NCBI GenBank assembly: GCA_011947345.1
Contig: JAAVTG010000039.1
Coordinates: 124,001-188,000 of the forward strand
Reading direction: 5' to 3'
DNA from: Phytophthora quininea
Taxonomy: Eukaryota > Oomycota > Peronosporomycetes > Peronosporales > Peronosporaceae
DNA: 64,000 nucleotides
The translations under genes and the position numbers were made by a program. The first letter of the stretch is position 1. Every line of letters starts with the position of its first letter. Positions 1 through 13,313 of the stretch are shown here, in pieces. The notes below the pieces were generated by a model that saw nothing but the letters and a program-made list of their open reading frames with translations, was not told the DNA's origin and did no database searches.

Positions 1-3000
1 GACTATGGTATTGTTCAGGCTCGTGGATGCACGCACATCAGCCCGTGTACGGCTGATGCATACACTGCATACACCCCTATCCAGACAACTACCCTTACAT
101 TCGCAAATCAAGAGGTATCAAAAACTGTTGATATCACCATTCTCAACAACAACTTTTTCTGGCACCGAACCAAGTCTTCAAGGTGGCTCTTAGTAATGTT
201 AGGGGTGGAGCCCATCTTGGGGTAGATTACGAGCACCCCATCGAGTGGAGTTGGTATCACAGTGAATTTCTAGCTCTCGAGCCCCGTGTCGATCTACTGC
301 TGGATAATGTTGGGACTATTGTAACCATACAAGATGACGGCGATCCCGCAATTATCGTGACCAAGGCAAGTTTGTCGGTGTCCGAAATTGGCCAGGTGGA
401 TTCATTTCGAGTCCGACTTAACTCTCCACCAACCTCCACTGTCGATATCCTGTTAGGTTTTAACGCGGCGGAACTGTCGCTGTCGCCATCCGCCTTATCC
501 TTTACAACTACTAACTGGAACCAATACCAACCAGTTGGTGTACAATCAGTTCCTGACAACTCGGCAGACGGGATTCACAGCAGCATGATCACTATTACAC
601 CTTTCAGTAGTGATCCAATGTATGGTTTACCACTCAGGACTCTGGCAAGTTCAACAGGGTTTACTCTCGCGACTGGCATTTATACTCAGATTTGGGGCAC
701 GTATGATACAGGAAATCCTGGACATGCTTTTCCTTGGCAAGAAAGCAGTGGAGTTTTGACATCTCCGGCTCAGCAGAGTCCAATAACCGCTTTTATTCTT
801 GATGACGATCAAGCAATGATTATTCTAACTCCTGAAGTTGTTCGCTATCAAACTGCCAGCAATGGGCCCAGGAATTTTGTTAGCATCCGAGAAAGCGGAC
901 ATTCTGCATCTGTTGGGGTAACACTGGCAAGTATGCCTCATGCAGATGTCCAAGTATCATTTGCTGCTGATTCGAGCTCTGCTCTTGTGGCAACACCTAA
1001 TGCGCTGCAATTCTCCTCTGCCAGCTGGCAATCTACCCAATACATCACAGTGTCGGCGACTACTCCAAGCGACGCGACAGAGGTACAAATGCACAAAGTG
1101 TTGGTCTACTCCAGCAGTAGTGGGGATAGTGGATATAACCATGGAAGCGCATCGGTTGCATCAATCTTCGTCAGCCGATTCCCACCGGCTACTGTTGTTT
1201 TGGACTCGTCGCTTGTGACTGCACAAGAAAATGGAGGTGCTGGAGCCACCGTAGCTTATGACTTGCATTTGGGTAGTGAACCGATGCACTGGGAACCTGT
1301 TACTGGTGCCTACACGCCTTTCCAAATAACGCTCCAAGCGAACGCTGACACGACACTTAATTTTTCTGCAAGTGCTCCTGGGAATTTGGGGTCCTCCACT
1401 GCCTTGAGTGTGGCAGGTAACTCGTCCCAGAGTACCACCGACTCGGCAGTGAGCTACATCGCAGCAGTTCGATTTAGCACTGTTCCAATAGTCCAAGCTA
1501 CAACTGAAAGCTCTCAGGTTGGGTTAGCACTTCTCCGGCTGTATCGTTTGAGCGGAGGTGAAAACGGAGGCTTGGGAGGGATCATTGTTGGTGTCACTGC
1601 GGTGGAATTGGGTTTGTCTGACTCTTGGGATGAAGCTTTGCTAACAACGAACTGCTCCCAAGCTACCTCGAATACTATCCCACAATGCTCGTTGGTGGAG
1701 AATGGGACAGAAGTACAATCACTGTTTCCGAACGGTACAACATTTATTAATCTCATGACCAAAACTGATGGCGAAGAACTTATCGTCCAAAGCAAGCAGA
1801 TCGATCCAAGTACAAACGAATTTGTTCCTTCTGCAGGGTGGGTCGAAATTGACGTTACCACCGCTCTTAACCGAGTTTTATCACAGCAGCAAAATGCTGA
1901 TTTTTCCAGCGACACAACTGTCACATTTCTCATTTATTCACGTTCAGCAGCTACTTTCGTATACGATGGAATAAATGAGGTGTTTTTCGCGTCCAAAGAG
2001 CACTCAACGACAGCTTGGCGCCCACAACTGAAGATTACTGCATCTGGCAGAGTGAATCTTGCTTTATCTGGTATTGCTTCCCAGAGCCAAAATGGAAACG
2101 CAAATGCTGCTATCGATGGTAATACTGACTCAGACACAGGAGTAGCCTCCAGTTATGCAATGTCGCGGTCCGTTGATACGTATCCGTGGTGGCAAGTCGA
2201 CCTGTCTGTCATCAGACGCATTGAAGATATTATCATCACGATAAAGGAGAAAGCTGCCTCGACAGATATACAGGACAATCAGCTGACTGCTGTCTTTTGG
2301 GTGTTTTTGTCCAAGACTCCGTTGTCACAATCGGGTAACGTGACCGCAGACTTTCTGTCAGCAAAGAAAAATGCGGTGCATTCTCGCAATTTTTCGCTTT
2401 CGAGGTCGTTCAATGCGGCCGAAACTGACAAGGCGTTGTTCAGGTGGCGTGTGAATGGCGAACCAAATGGTCAATTTCGCGATGGAAGGTTCGTTGGAAA
2501 TTACGCGACGCCTACTGAAGCACGATTTCTGCGATTACAAGTTGAAGGACAGAATAGCGTACTGTTGAACGAGGTGGAAATTTACCAACAAGCATTTGCA
2601 AGCAGTCGAATCTCAATCGGCGGGTATATTCCGAGTGTAGCTGCTTCTGGTACGGGACAGAATCAAATCAACTTTTCACTTTCTTCAGAGAATGGAGCAA
2701 AGGCCTCACCGTGCAACGAAACAACCCAAGTCTGCCGCCACGAGCTCTTATTTACCTCAGGCAATTGGCAATCGAATCAGCAAATTCAAGTCACTGCTAT
2801 TGATGACAACGTTGCAACAGGAGATCGCCAAGTATTGATAACCCACACAGCCGAGTCAGTGGAAAGCGACTACAGAGGAAGCTCGTTGTGCAATACGTCG
2901 GCAGCTAATTCTCCACCGTGCAACAGCCAGCTCTTCAGTGAATCAAGCATTAAGACGTTCCAAATCCTTGATGACGATGAGAACAAAGTGATCCTATCAA

Positions 3001-5328
3001 AGTCGGCATTCAAAGTGATTGAAGGAAGTAATGGCTACCCGTCTGCTCAACCATTCTACAGACCCGCGAAAATCAAAACCCGGTACGTTCGTTGCAGCAG
3101 TGACCCTAGCACAGTGATCGATCTTCAAAAACCATCGGCCTCTGCTTGTGCAGTCTCATTCAATGATAATCCCAGCAAAGTCTGGGAAACTTGCATAAGC
3201 AATAGTAGCGCATTTCCCCTTGAAAAGGGCAGTGCGTGGGTGATGGCAGGCTTTGAGTCCGAAACGAACATTTCAAGCGTATCGTTGGTTCTACCGGCAC
3301 TGACTGGTACAAAATACCTTCGTCAGATCACATTGTGGGGCAACCCCACAGGTGCTATCAATGTCTCAACAACAAACATCCTCGATATCTCGAACGGCTG
3401 GATCCAAATGACAATGCTCGCAGTTTCGATGAAGTCCGGTGGTTCTCAGACTATTACAATGAGTGGCCTGTCCAATTTTACGATGCAAAGCATATTGTTT
3501 GCATTTGATAAATCCTACGACAGTGTAAATCGCTGCATTCGCGCGCCGCAAGTTTTTATCGCAGGATATGAGCCTGTTCCCTTCCCCTTCCAATTAGAGG
3601 CGATCTTACCAGTCCCGATAGCGTGCCTCCCATAGCTAGTCATTTGTCTCGGATGCATCTTTATGGTACTGCTGACAGAATGCAAATTCGTTTGTCGAGT
3701 GAGCCCCTATTCGATGTTACTGTATCTGTTTTAGTGGAAGACGGGAGTACCGACGTGGTTACATTTGATGCTACCTACGCAACCACAGCTTTGGACACAT
3801 TGTCGGAGCTGACAGGTGCCAAGTACGAGTCAGGTGCTATCCACCAGTACCAAATGCCGACTGCTCTGAGATTCACCGCTGCAAATTGGAATATTTCCCA
3901 GGAGTTGACATTTCTAGCGGTTGATGACAACACATATCTCGGGGACCGGAGTTTTGTAATGCATGTCAACAGTTTATCAAGTGACGCAGATGGACTGATC
4001 ATCCCTGTTCAATCGATTGGCAACTATTCGATCTCCCGAAGTTTTGTGCATCTTTCCCAAGCAATTTCCTATTCCGCCGCGGAGTTTGTAGTCCGTGATC
4101 ACCAAGATAACGCGTGGCCGTACCATATCGTGCCCAGTTGGCGATCTCCAACTGGAGCTGTCAGTGTTAACGTCGTTGATGACGATTTACCTGGTGTTAC
4201 GATCTCGACAAGCGAAGTAATCGTCGCTGAAAGTAGCCTTGAAGCGCAGTTTGCGGTCTCTCTCGACTCGGCCCCACTTCAAGATGTTACCGTTTCGATT
4301 TCATACGATAAGGACCCGACATTGTTCACAGCTTCTCCTCTTCAGCTTACCTTTACAAGATTGAATTGGTACCAGCCGCAACTGGTAGGAATTTATCCAG
4401 TCCCAAATGATGGATACGATGGGGCGTATCCATTCACGTTAACATACGAGAGGCTCATTCCAAAGGCGAAACAGCCCATCTTACTGCACCAGGTGGTCAG
4501 CGCGGATACTAGTTACAACGGCATTAAAGTTGGAACAAACGAAAACGATTCGTCGGTGGAGTATTTTGTGAACCAAGGTGTTCGGGTTGTTATCGAAGAC
4601 GATGACACAGGATGCGCCAAGGAGTACAAATGTGTAAACAATGGTGTGTGCCAAGAAAACTCGAAAGGGAATGTCTGTTGGTGTCCTGCAAATTATGGAA
4701 TGAAAAATTGTTCAGTGCTGTGTGAACGAGCTAGTGAATGCGCATTTGATCGACTTGCATTCCGAATCAAATGCCTGCCTACCGATTCTACTGCTGTGTG
4801 CGGCACCACGTTCTCGGCGAAAGCTTTGACCAGTGTGCTCTACCGAATGCTCACAGCAAAGGAAGTGACTGCTTTAGATGGATCAGTGTACCCCAAGGTT
4901 ACGCTCAGCTCTGTTTCAGAGGCCATGTACGTTGTCAATAGCACAACCACGACTTGCATAGATGGTTCCCAAGGCTGCATTTCAGTCTGGATTGACTTTT
5001 GAGAGTAAAGTTGGATGATCACTCGATAACAAACAAACTGTCTGCCTACCAAGAAGCAGGGTCGTTGCAGGCGCCGCCAATGTACATTGAGCTGATGACA
5101 TCCGATCCCCAGTACAAGGACGACCTGAGCACTATGATCGCAATGTGGATTTTCGTCGGGTTCTGTGGGGCTGCCGTGACCGGGGCAGGTGGGTTATTGG
5201 CAGCAAGAGCCATCCACGCAAAGCGTAGTCATGTTACACCCCACGATGTCAGCGAGCAGACAGAGCTATTGGCCCCCGACGCAACGTCTCCTCGAGGTGG
5301 CGAAGCATTTACATCGGTCAGTACTTGA
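1..5328 (+). CDS. Giant surface protein: Calx-beta-like repeats, discoidin and EGF domains, C-terminal membrane anchor (5' truncated)
   Basis: The 5' end lies outside the window. The protein has at least four Calx-beta-like units, each ending in an acidic loop (QDDGD, LDDDQ, LDDDE, VDDDL, EDDDT) followed by a fresh beta-rich segment. A discoidin (F5/8 type C) module covers about 2056-2600, with AIDGNTDSDT, WWQVDL and ARFLRLQV. An EGF-like module covers about 4612-4720, with spaced cysteines ending CWCPANYG. A single hydrophobic segment at about 5130-5210 precedes a basic then acidic cytoplasmic tail, so this is a type I membrane protein. Such modules serve calcium-dependent or carbohydrate adhesion, so a surface or adhesive role is inferred. 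The reading frame shifts near 150-190, at 3590-3625 and at the T run 4997-5000. Each shift is fixed by one base (two near the start). Confidence 0.75.
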
Positions 5329-5672
5329 CGAATGAACGAGTATTTGGATGACATGGAATAATTACGACGTTGTCACCGCACTTTTGCCTGTTAGCAGTTT
5401 GATTAATGCCAATTGGCACGAGGCATGATCGTGTCGAGTGCGTAGTTGACCACCGCAATAACTCTCTTCTAAGGCGACCATGGCGACTAAAGCAATATCA
5501 CTTCCGTTTGCCCTGGAAAACCAGCATGGAGTCCAACAAGGGTTATTTCCCACGTGGAAGAGTTCGCAACTCAACGGTAAAGATGTTCAATATAAAGGCA
5601 ACTATTCGGCAAAAATCATCGTTTCAACTGCAAATATCTCATTAGGGTTTTCTGTCAGAAAGAAACATTGAC
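5329..5672. other. Intergenic region upstream of PSMD5-like gene
   Basis: About 340 bases between the stop of the surface protein and the start of the PSMD5-like gene. Short overlapping frames are present, but none has codon structure or motifs that suggest a gene. It presumably holds the terminator of the left gene and the promoter of the right one. Confidence 0.5.
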
Positions 5673-7927
5673 ATGGATCTCACAGCAGAGTGGCAGGAAG
5701 TGGCGCGCTTCCAGGAGACTGGCATCGCCACCTCGGGACACTTGTACGGCTCAGAGCAAGAGAACGTGCTGGTACACACGTTCCTGGAGAAAATCCCAAT
5801 CGCGACGCTGTTTGCGTGTCTACAGGATGCCAGCGACCGAGCATCAGCCAAGCAGGTTCGTCTTCATGCTATTATCTCCTCAATTACAATGCACTGATGG
5901 TGTTGTATTTGTCCCGGCAGGTGAAACAAGCGTGCGACTGCATTAACCGCGTGTTGGGGGCTGAAGGCGATGGCACCACGATCTTCTTCCAACCACAGGT
6001 AAACTAAACTTTTCATTTAGGTTGCAAACCCTTAGCTAAGGTACAATACTTCTTACGTACTGGTATCGTGAAGATTGTGCCGTTTGTGCTGGCTGGTCTG
6101 GGTCATGTAGAGAAGGAGGCGAGGGCACTGGTGGTGAATCAGTTCATTGCGCATCTCGGTAGAAACCCATCGCTGGAGCAGGTGCAAGTCGTGGTGAGTT
6201 TTGCAACAATGATTTTGTTGAAGTGGGGAGCTGATGGTTGTTGTTGCAATAGGCGGATCCTCTGATTCTGGAGCAATTGTGCAATGTCATTGCGGACGAG
6301 GACATTGAGGTGGCAGCAAAAGCAGCAACAGTGTTGGAAAAGGTAGCAGTTCGACATTTGAGCCGTCTGTAGTTTTCATACTAATGGTTGGCACCACCAG
6401 TTTTCAAAAATTCCTGAGAGTGGCATTTACAGAGCAGGGCTGGATTCGCTGAAAAACAAAGCCCAGAGCAGGTTTGTGCAGCCACAGCTTTTCTTTGCTT
6501 TTATGACCATATTCCTAACAATTTATTTGCTAGTGAAATCGCAGAGAACTCTATTGAGTTCATGCGGTATCTCGAGGCAATTGTGAAAATCTGTGCTCAA
6601 AACGACGAGCACATGGAGTATGGCATCACCACACATGCAATCGATCTGGTGGGTGCATTGCCAATGAGTTATTTGACGACGCAAGATTTTTGACGACACT
6701 ATGTGAATAGGTTTTGGACTGCCTGAAGTCGGACGACCCGTTATTCTTAATGAACGTCGTGGATCTAGTGCCCGCTGTGTGTCAGAACAAGCTAGGCGTT
6801 CAGCATATTTTTCAGTCGGGTGTGTGGAAAGGCTTGTAATTATTTACCTTGTTTGAAGCTCATCGTTTTCATATTTTGATAGGAACTCTGAAGATGTTGC
6901 TGGGCATGACCGAAGGTTAGAATATTATTGATGGTTTGCAGGGTAATTATCCAGAGGATAATCTTTCGTGGCGACGTATTATAGATCCTTTCGTAGGAGG
7001 AAACGCAGTTCGTCTAGTGGGCGAGATTTCAGCTACCGCAGCCCAACTGAACATTGAATCGTGGAGCTGGAGCGATGCGACACTGTCAAAGGCCTTCTTG
7101 GGGACCGTGGAGAGTAAAATCGAGTCCACAGACTCGCTGCAGCAAGTTGCAGCGATGGATGCACTAGCTGCGTTTGGTTCATCGTCTGACAAAGGTGCGT
7201 GTTCTCCTGACTACTGGTGTCCTCAGCCTACCCTCAACCATTTGCATTTACATTTTTTTAACGAATTTCAGAGCTTCACCTCCTCATCCATCACCGCGCA
7301 CTCTGTCAGCTGTGGCTTCAGCTTGGCAGCAGCGCCAAGATGCCGGTGAAAGCAAACTGCTACCATTCGCTGGCTCGGATTCTTGGCGCGCCTACAAGGC
7401 TATCCAAGCAACCGGACCAGCTGCCGCCCGAAAACGCAGGTATCTGGGCAAAGTGCGAGCGTCTGTTCAACAGTCTTGGCGCTGAGTGCGCGCAGCAGTC
7501 GACCATGGCGGTCTTGATGACTGCGTTGAAGCAGCCGTTCGAGGAGCTGCGGACGGCCGTGTTTCACGTGCTGCGCTCGGTGGCTGCGCAGAACAACCCG
7601 TGGGGCGTGCGTGCGCTGCTCTCGTACGGCGGCTTCTTCGAGTTCCTCATTGACCGCACCACCGAGCCCACGAAGGAGACGCGCGAGTGGAAGTTCGCCG
7701 TGCTGGACGCAGTGCTTGCGTCCCCATTCCAGTCGCAGCTTGGTGCGTGTGCATTTCCAGCCCCAAGTTTTGTAACTGCGATGTGTGCGGTGCAGTGCCT
7801 GACAGTTTCTATTGCATTAAAATCCCATCCAGACGCAGGATTGCTCGAGAAATTGCAAGCGAGCTTGCAGCGCGGACCCTATGCTGGTGCGGCGGCGCCG
7901 GCCGAGATGGAGCTCGAGTCCTCGTAG
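5673..7927 (+). CDS. 26S proteasome non-ATPase regulatory subunit 5 (PSMD5/S5b-like assembly chaperone)
   Basis: PSMD5 is a base-assembly chaperone that binds the Rpt1-Rpt2 module of the 19S particle. About eleven exons read in one frame into an all-helical, ARM/HEAT-like protein. The match is best at the C-terminus, where GGFFEFLIDR and LQRGPY correspond to the family's final GFVEYVVDR and LSEGPYYV segments. The start at 5673 gives an acidic helix (MDLTAEWQEV) followed by LEKIPIATLF. Introns read directly include 5856-5920, 5999-6040, 6194-6252, 6343-6400, 6472-6533, 6649-6710, 6820-6882, 6916-6954, 7195-7271 and 7743-7832. The last intron is 90 nt, a multiple of three, and has no stop, so its retention would add 30 residues in frame. 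Length is near the family norm of about 500 residues. Confidence 0.85.
7743..7832 (+). other. Stop-free 3n intron in PSMD5-like gene
   Basis: A GT...AG interval of 90 nt interrupts the conserved C-terminus between the QSQL segment and LLEKLQ. It has no in-frame stop. The retained form inserts cysteine-rich, non-conserved sequence, so removal by splicing is the better model. Confidence 0.6.
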
Positions 7928-8410
7928 TAGATCGCGCCGCCACGTACCCCGCCGATGTTTTTCGGCCAATCGCGCGCTTTTCCACTTCGATGCGCGACAA
8001 ATACGGTGCAAAAACCGGCCAAAAGAACATTCGTACCTAAGACAATCAATACAAAACGTAAGATAGTTTTGCAAAGTCCGACAAGTTTTGCTGTGGTCGT
8101 GAAATCACAAGCAAACTCCATTTTCTCAGTGACACTTTTGCGCGTGCTGCCGCTCGAAGGAGAGAGTGATAGCGGTGCAGTTAGCAAGTCTGAATGCAGG
8201 ACTGTCTTGTTGTGCAGGCTGTAGCTTACATCCGCTGATATTGAGAGCAATCTTGACTCTCGGGTTCGTCCTCATTTTCATCCTTGAAAAAGGCTTATTG
8301 GGGCTAGGGGTACAATTGTAGTATCCGGACTGCGGCATGGTCGGGCCATCATTGCAGTCCCCTTGTGACCCGCAGTCGTTGACGAGCGCTGTCCGTCCCG
8401 AGCGCGCGCC
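7928..8410. other. Intergenic region between PSMD5-like and FHA genes
   Basis: About 480 bases. The first 100 are GC-rich and probably the 3' UTR of the PSMD5-like gene. A pyrimidine-rich TCATTTTCATCC stretch near 8270 resembles the oomycete initiator but lies about 130 nt from the downstream start. No convincing gene is seen. Confidence 0.45.
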
Positions 8411-11400
8411 ATGGACACCCCGGCCGCGCCGCCTTCCTGTGCACCAGCACCGCCGACTTCCACCCGCCCGACTGGTGCGTCGTCGTCTTTATCTGCCTAC
8501 GCAGTTGCTCACAGCGACTGCAAATCGTCTATCACTGTACATTAACACAATTCTTCGCCCCCAATACGTTCATTACCTGCAATCCAGGGCCTGCACACCC
8601 GTGGAGGCCAATTCCCATGCCAGACTGGAAGCCTTCCGGGAGTCTCGACACTGTGCCACGTACATGGTGTCCACGCAGCGCGTGAATCTCTTTGGACGTG
8701 ACCAGGAAGCCTGTGATCATGTCTTGGGCAACCCCTCGGTGTCTAGGAAGCACGCGGCGGTGATCCACGACGAGGATGGCGGCATCTACGTACGCACAGT
8801 GGATTATACTGTAGTTGTTGAGGTATTGACGTTGTGGCTAATGTGTTGTTGATAGATGGTGGACCTCATGTCCCGGCATGGAACATACGTAGGTCGAACA
8901 AAGATCCCGCCCCACGACCCATATCTACTACATGGTATAGAGATGGAACGTGTTGTATAAGCATTGAAATGATGTTTAATTGCTGTGTGTGATGCTGCCC
9001 ATGCCAGAGGGAGACGTGATCAAGTTTGGACAGAGCGTGCGAGTGTATATTTTGAAAGGCGCGAGTTCGAATGGCAAGAGCGCGCCCGTGAAAAGTCGTG
9101 GGGCCGAAAGCTGCGTCCGCATGTAAACATTGGCGCAGTTATTCCAAAGCGAAGCCCGGGAAAACCTAAGGCGTCCGCAGCGATGACCAAATTGGTGAAC
9201 GCGGTTTGCTACGGCACGTTGAAGGACGAAAAAGTGGCGACGTTCATTACAGGAGTGCTTGAGCTGGATCATGAAAAGCGAAAGGTACGCTACACGCCAG
9301 AGTTCTATGCGTACAAACCAGTGTTGAGGCGCTCACATCGATAATGCGAGTTGCAGGAAGTCGCAGACACGTTGGTGGAGAGGATCCAGGCGAAATACGA
9401 GTTTTACGCCGCTCACGTAAGTGTAGTTCTTAGATGCAACTGCAGTGCAAGAGTTAACGAGTTGTGCATTTTTGTAGGTGCATCGGAATGCGTTCATCGC
9501 AACCATGGCGCTCTTGAAGCAGAATTTGTGTGTGGAGGAGTTTGAAGACAACTTGGATATAATTACACACATTTCACAGCAGCGCAACGACAATATTTAC
9601 CGCGCCGACGCAAGAAAGGTATTCTCGAATATGCCTTATATTTTACACATCGGATTTTTACTTATCCTCATGTTCTGCAGCTCCTCCAAGCCATAGCTGC
9701 AATCCGTTTGGACCCCGAAAATCCGCAATTTAACGATGCTGAATCAACTGAGGAGGACGCAGGCTCTGCCTGCCCGCCGACTGCAAGCAACCGAGAAGGT
9801 CGAGAAAGGTCGATTAGTGACGAGGGAAAGAAGCTCTTCTTGGCGGGGCATGGAATTCCGTACCCCGGACGATCCGAATCTGTGGGGACAATCGATTCTC
9901 GTCGGGAGACCATGGGACAGTCGTCTCACTACCCGTCCAGCAGTGATTATGACGATGGTGATGCTGAATCTGACTCACGGTCGATGGATAATGGCTATGC
10001 CCCACCGGTAGCGTTGATGAATGGGAACGGGGCCTCTCACTACAACCCTCCTGTTAACAGCGCTAAGGCAGGGTCGGGCTTTAACTTTATCGGCCAGTCG
10101 GCACCAGAAGCTACCAAGCCCAATGGCTCTGCGTTTGGATTTCTCGGTGGTTCCAAGCCTGCTGATAATGTCTCGTCTCGGGATAAGCCTTCGGATCGTT
10201 TTGCATCTAGGTTTAACTCTGCGCAGAAGGCAAACCCTCCGAATGTTCCTTCCGTCGCCGTTGAAGACTTCTTGCTCGAGCACCCTCACGTCGAAGATTG
10301 CGAGTTTGAAGACATGTGGGAATCGGCAAATGACGAATCGTACGTTGCCCAATTGCTTAAGATTTTATTGTATCTAACCGGCTGGTTGTTGTCACAGAGA
10401 GGAATGGTCCGTTGACCTTGGGTCGCTCGATGCTCACGAGCTAGAAGCGCACGAGCTTCAATTGTTCCTCCAGCCATACCGGATGCTGTGCTTAGCTATC
10501 AACAAGGTCGCTGGGCAACAGCACTGGCATTTTGTCGCTGAACAGGTACGGTGAACACAACACTTGACACAGAATAACTTTGCTAATAATTAATACTCGG
10601 AATGTTGATGTAGAAATCGGAGGGGACGCTCTTTTGGTCGAGGTCTCTGTGATGCCAGGGCTGGCGGACATGACTGTAGCGTTGAAATGGATTGTGAACT
10701 CGCTGTTGTACCGAAACGATCACATTACCTTCATGGAGATTCTAAAGTACGCGCTGTACCAGTTCGCCAAGGAAGCGCAAATTCGTCCGCGCCCAGTACC
10801 TCGGCCCCCGCAGTTGCAGCACCAGCCACAGGAACCAGCTCAGAACCATACGCAGATCCCACAAGACGAAAGAGATCCCGAGTTGGATGTGAAGCCGCAC
10901 CCTGCATCACGGACAGCCTCACACACAACTTCCCACGATGATGATGAAGATGACGATGCTGATGAAGACTCGATGTCGGCACGCGACTACTTGGCTGAGA
11001 GCCCTGTGATCGATGCAGGGAAGTTTGAACAAGTTTGGGCCACGGCAACCGAAATGTGAGTGGCCTTATGGTGGGGTAGAGAACTCGTGCCAATGACTGA
11101 CCAACGGATGTTATGTTATTGTTGCAGCGGGTCACTGGCGTTCACGTTGAGCGAGGTGCCTGAGGTAGAGGAGGTCATTGACCTCTTCGGCAAGAATTGT
11201 CTCGGTTGTTTGGCTAGTGGTAGCGTGGACAAGTTCGTCAAGTTCTTCTTCTTTGCCGAAATGGTAAGCTGCGGCTTTGTGGGATTAGAACACGATGAAA
11301 ATTGTCTAACACCAACTTGTACTGTTTCAGACGGAACTTCAGTGTGTATTTTGCGTAGAAATGTCAATTGGCGTGGACACTGGCGCTTTGGAAGGAACCA

Positions 11401-11498
11401 TTAAACGGTTAGCCGTCCAGAAGCACAGCGACGACGAAGAGGAACAGATCGACTCGAGTTTTGTTAGTTACTTGGAAGAGGTTCTTCAAGAGCTTTAG
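8411..11498 (+). CDS. FHA-domain protein with repeated C-terminal modules of unknown type
   Basis: A forkhead-associated (phosphothreonine-binding) domain lies near the N-terminus: NLFGRD, PSVSRKHAAV, SRHGTYVG and IKFGQSVRVY in the canonical order. A helical region follows (about 9180-9700), then a serine/acid-rich low-complexity linker. Two modules come next, each opening with an FE-x-x-W motif (FEDMW near 10305, FEQVW near 11020). After these openings come beta-rich segments that loosely recall adaptin appendage folds; this comparison is weak. An acidic DDDEDDDADED tract precedes the second module. At least seven short introns are visible. Frame breaks near 8430, at the G run 9100-9103 and at 10614-10616 are each cured by one base. 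Function is unknown beyond probable phosphothreonine-dependent scaffolding. Confidence 0.65.
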
Positions 11499-11751
11499 TA
11501 AAAGAAATCAATTCATCAAGTGTGCGTGAGTTCTACTTCAACAGTACATGCTTTTCCAAGCGTTTGTATGTCCTGGATAGCGCCAGGGCTGCACTAATTC
11601 TTGTGTGGAACTCCATCGGTCTGAACAGGGTCACGCGCGACCTTCAAGGGTGAAACTATTTACTAGTATTCGTTGGCTTACACCTTGATTTTCTCTTTGC
11701 GACTGCACTACCAATATAAAAGAACTCAAAAACAGCAGCCACTTTCCTTGC

Positions 11752-13313
11752 TCACGAGCGATCGCACTTCAAATGACGGAGAAAGATGGAGCGCCAGTTG
11801 GGAGTCCGAATGTAATCGCGACCATTTTTGATGTTGTCAAGAATTGTGCGGCACGGCGTCGACCCATTCGTCTGGAAGCTGCTGCGGAAGTCGTCGGTGA
11901 AGTCGCGGACCCCGTCGCGACACTCGTCGTAGAAGACGCAGGTCATCTTCTCGACATCCTCCAAAGCGTTCAGCGACGCATCCTCCGTAGCATTCGGGGC
12001 CTCAACCAAAGAAGCGTTTGCTGCAGTCAGCGCCTCGATGTACCAAGTCCCGGTGGCATTTTCGCTTGGAACGATCACCGCTTCCACAAAGCCCGAGTGC
12101 GTCTTGGTGTTGTTGCCAGCTTCTGAAAGGTGACGGAAACCACCCGCCACACTCGGATCAAACGCTGCACCAGGACACGTCGTGTACATGTCGGCTAGAA
12201 GCCCCGTCATCTCGTAATTGTAGCTGAAGATGCCAATGTCGCGAATATCCGACAGACTCAGGTATTCGGTCGGCAGCGGCGAGAAGAACGGGTCGAGCAT
12301 ATTGCCTGGCGCGAACACGGATGACGGGTTGATTCCAGCTTCACCGCTGCGAATCAAGATGTTCGACTGCGGCAACAGGACGTTTTGATCGACCACGCTG
12401 ACAGGTAGCGGCTGTCGGCGTGCACAGACCGTGTAGATGCGAGGGTCGGCCAACTTTTGCTCCAGCGGGATCGGGACAGCGTTGTTCACCGCGCATTTGT
12501 AGAACATCGAGTGTAGTAGGTCGATGGTGGCGTGGTGCGAGAAGAAGATCGGATCGGCCGGTGCCTCCAGGAACCCCATCGCGCCGCCAAGTGCGCTGTG
12601 GACGGTGTCGTGGACACCCAGCTCCAAATTCTGAACGACACCGGCAATCGTCGGAGTCGAGAAGAGCTGGCGCGCTAGCGAGCTCACGGTGGTGGTCGGT
12701 GGGAACGGAGTCGTCGCCCAACTTCCACGAGGCACGCAGTGAGCGCAGCTTGACCCCCACAGGTGAGAGGCTTCGCAAAAGTGATCCATCGGCGGCACCG
12801 CCACACACGTCCCGGAAATTGGGGACCCGTTGATCACGACGGAGCGGCTGAAGCCGTTGAAAGACCCGCCAAAGTCTTGCAGGAACGGTGAACACTCCTC
12901 CATGCTGTGGCAGAGCCCTCGGAGATAGCGATCGTTGTCGTCCACGTAGTTCCAGTATGGCACCGTGATGCACGAAAACTCGCCACCATAGCTGCGGAGC
13001 ATGTTCTCGAAGCCCAGTAGCAGCAACCGGTGCCAGTAGAGGAACATGCACGTGTTGTGCGCCTCGACTGTCGTCATTTGCTCCGTGTGGATCTCGACAA
13101 ACTTGATGTAGTAGCCGTCGTCCATGGAGCGCGCAATGGCTCGCAGGTAGATGTCCTTTTCTTGAGGAGCAGCAGCTCCCAGGGCTTCCGGATTCGAGGG
13201 CCGCACGGATCCACAACCAGTTGCTCGTCATCCTCACCAGTTGAGTTCTTTGCAGAAGCAGTGCTCGTTATTACCAGCAATACTGCAAGACACCAAACCA
13301 GAGAACTCTTCAT
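11752..13313 (-). CDS. Secreted tyrosinase (type-3 copper oxidase)
   Basis: Tyrosinases oxidise phenols to quinones using a binuclear copper site. The CuA region contains HTEQM, EAHNTC and YWHRLLLLGFE. The CuB region contains GVHDTVH followed by FFSHHATID. The N-terminus (start at 13313) is a typical signal peptide, a hydrophobic run ending TSTASA, so the enzyme is secreted or vesicular. The conserved CGPRIRK...PQEKD start of the mature domain spans a one-base frame break near 13170-13185. About 520 residues without evident introns. It is divergent from NOP56 across about 400 bp. Possible roles are wall or spore pigmentation or phenol oxidation; these are inference. Confidence 0.88.

Noticed and set aside
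6916..6941. A 26-nt intron in the PSMD5-like gene
   Set aside because: Splicing there leads at once to a stop; using the next AG gives a 39-nt intron (6916-6954) and an open frame.
12341..13237. 298-codon minus frame overlapping tyrosinase in another frame
   Set aside because: Arg/Pro-rich shadow; the tyrosinase frame carries all copper ligands.
11752..13313. Tyrosinase or other secreted proteins as RxLR or Crinkler effectors
   Set aside because: No RxLR-EER or LFLAK motif follows any signal peptide in the window.
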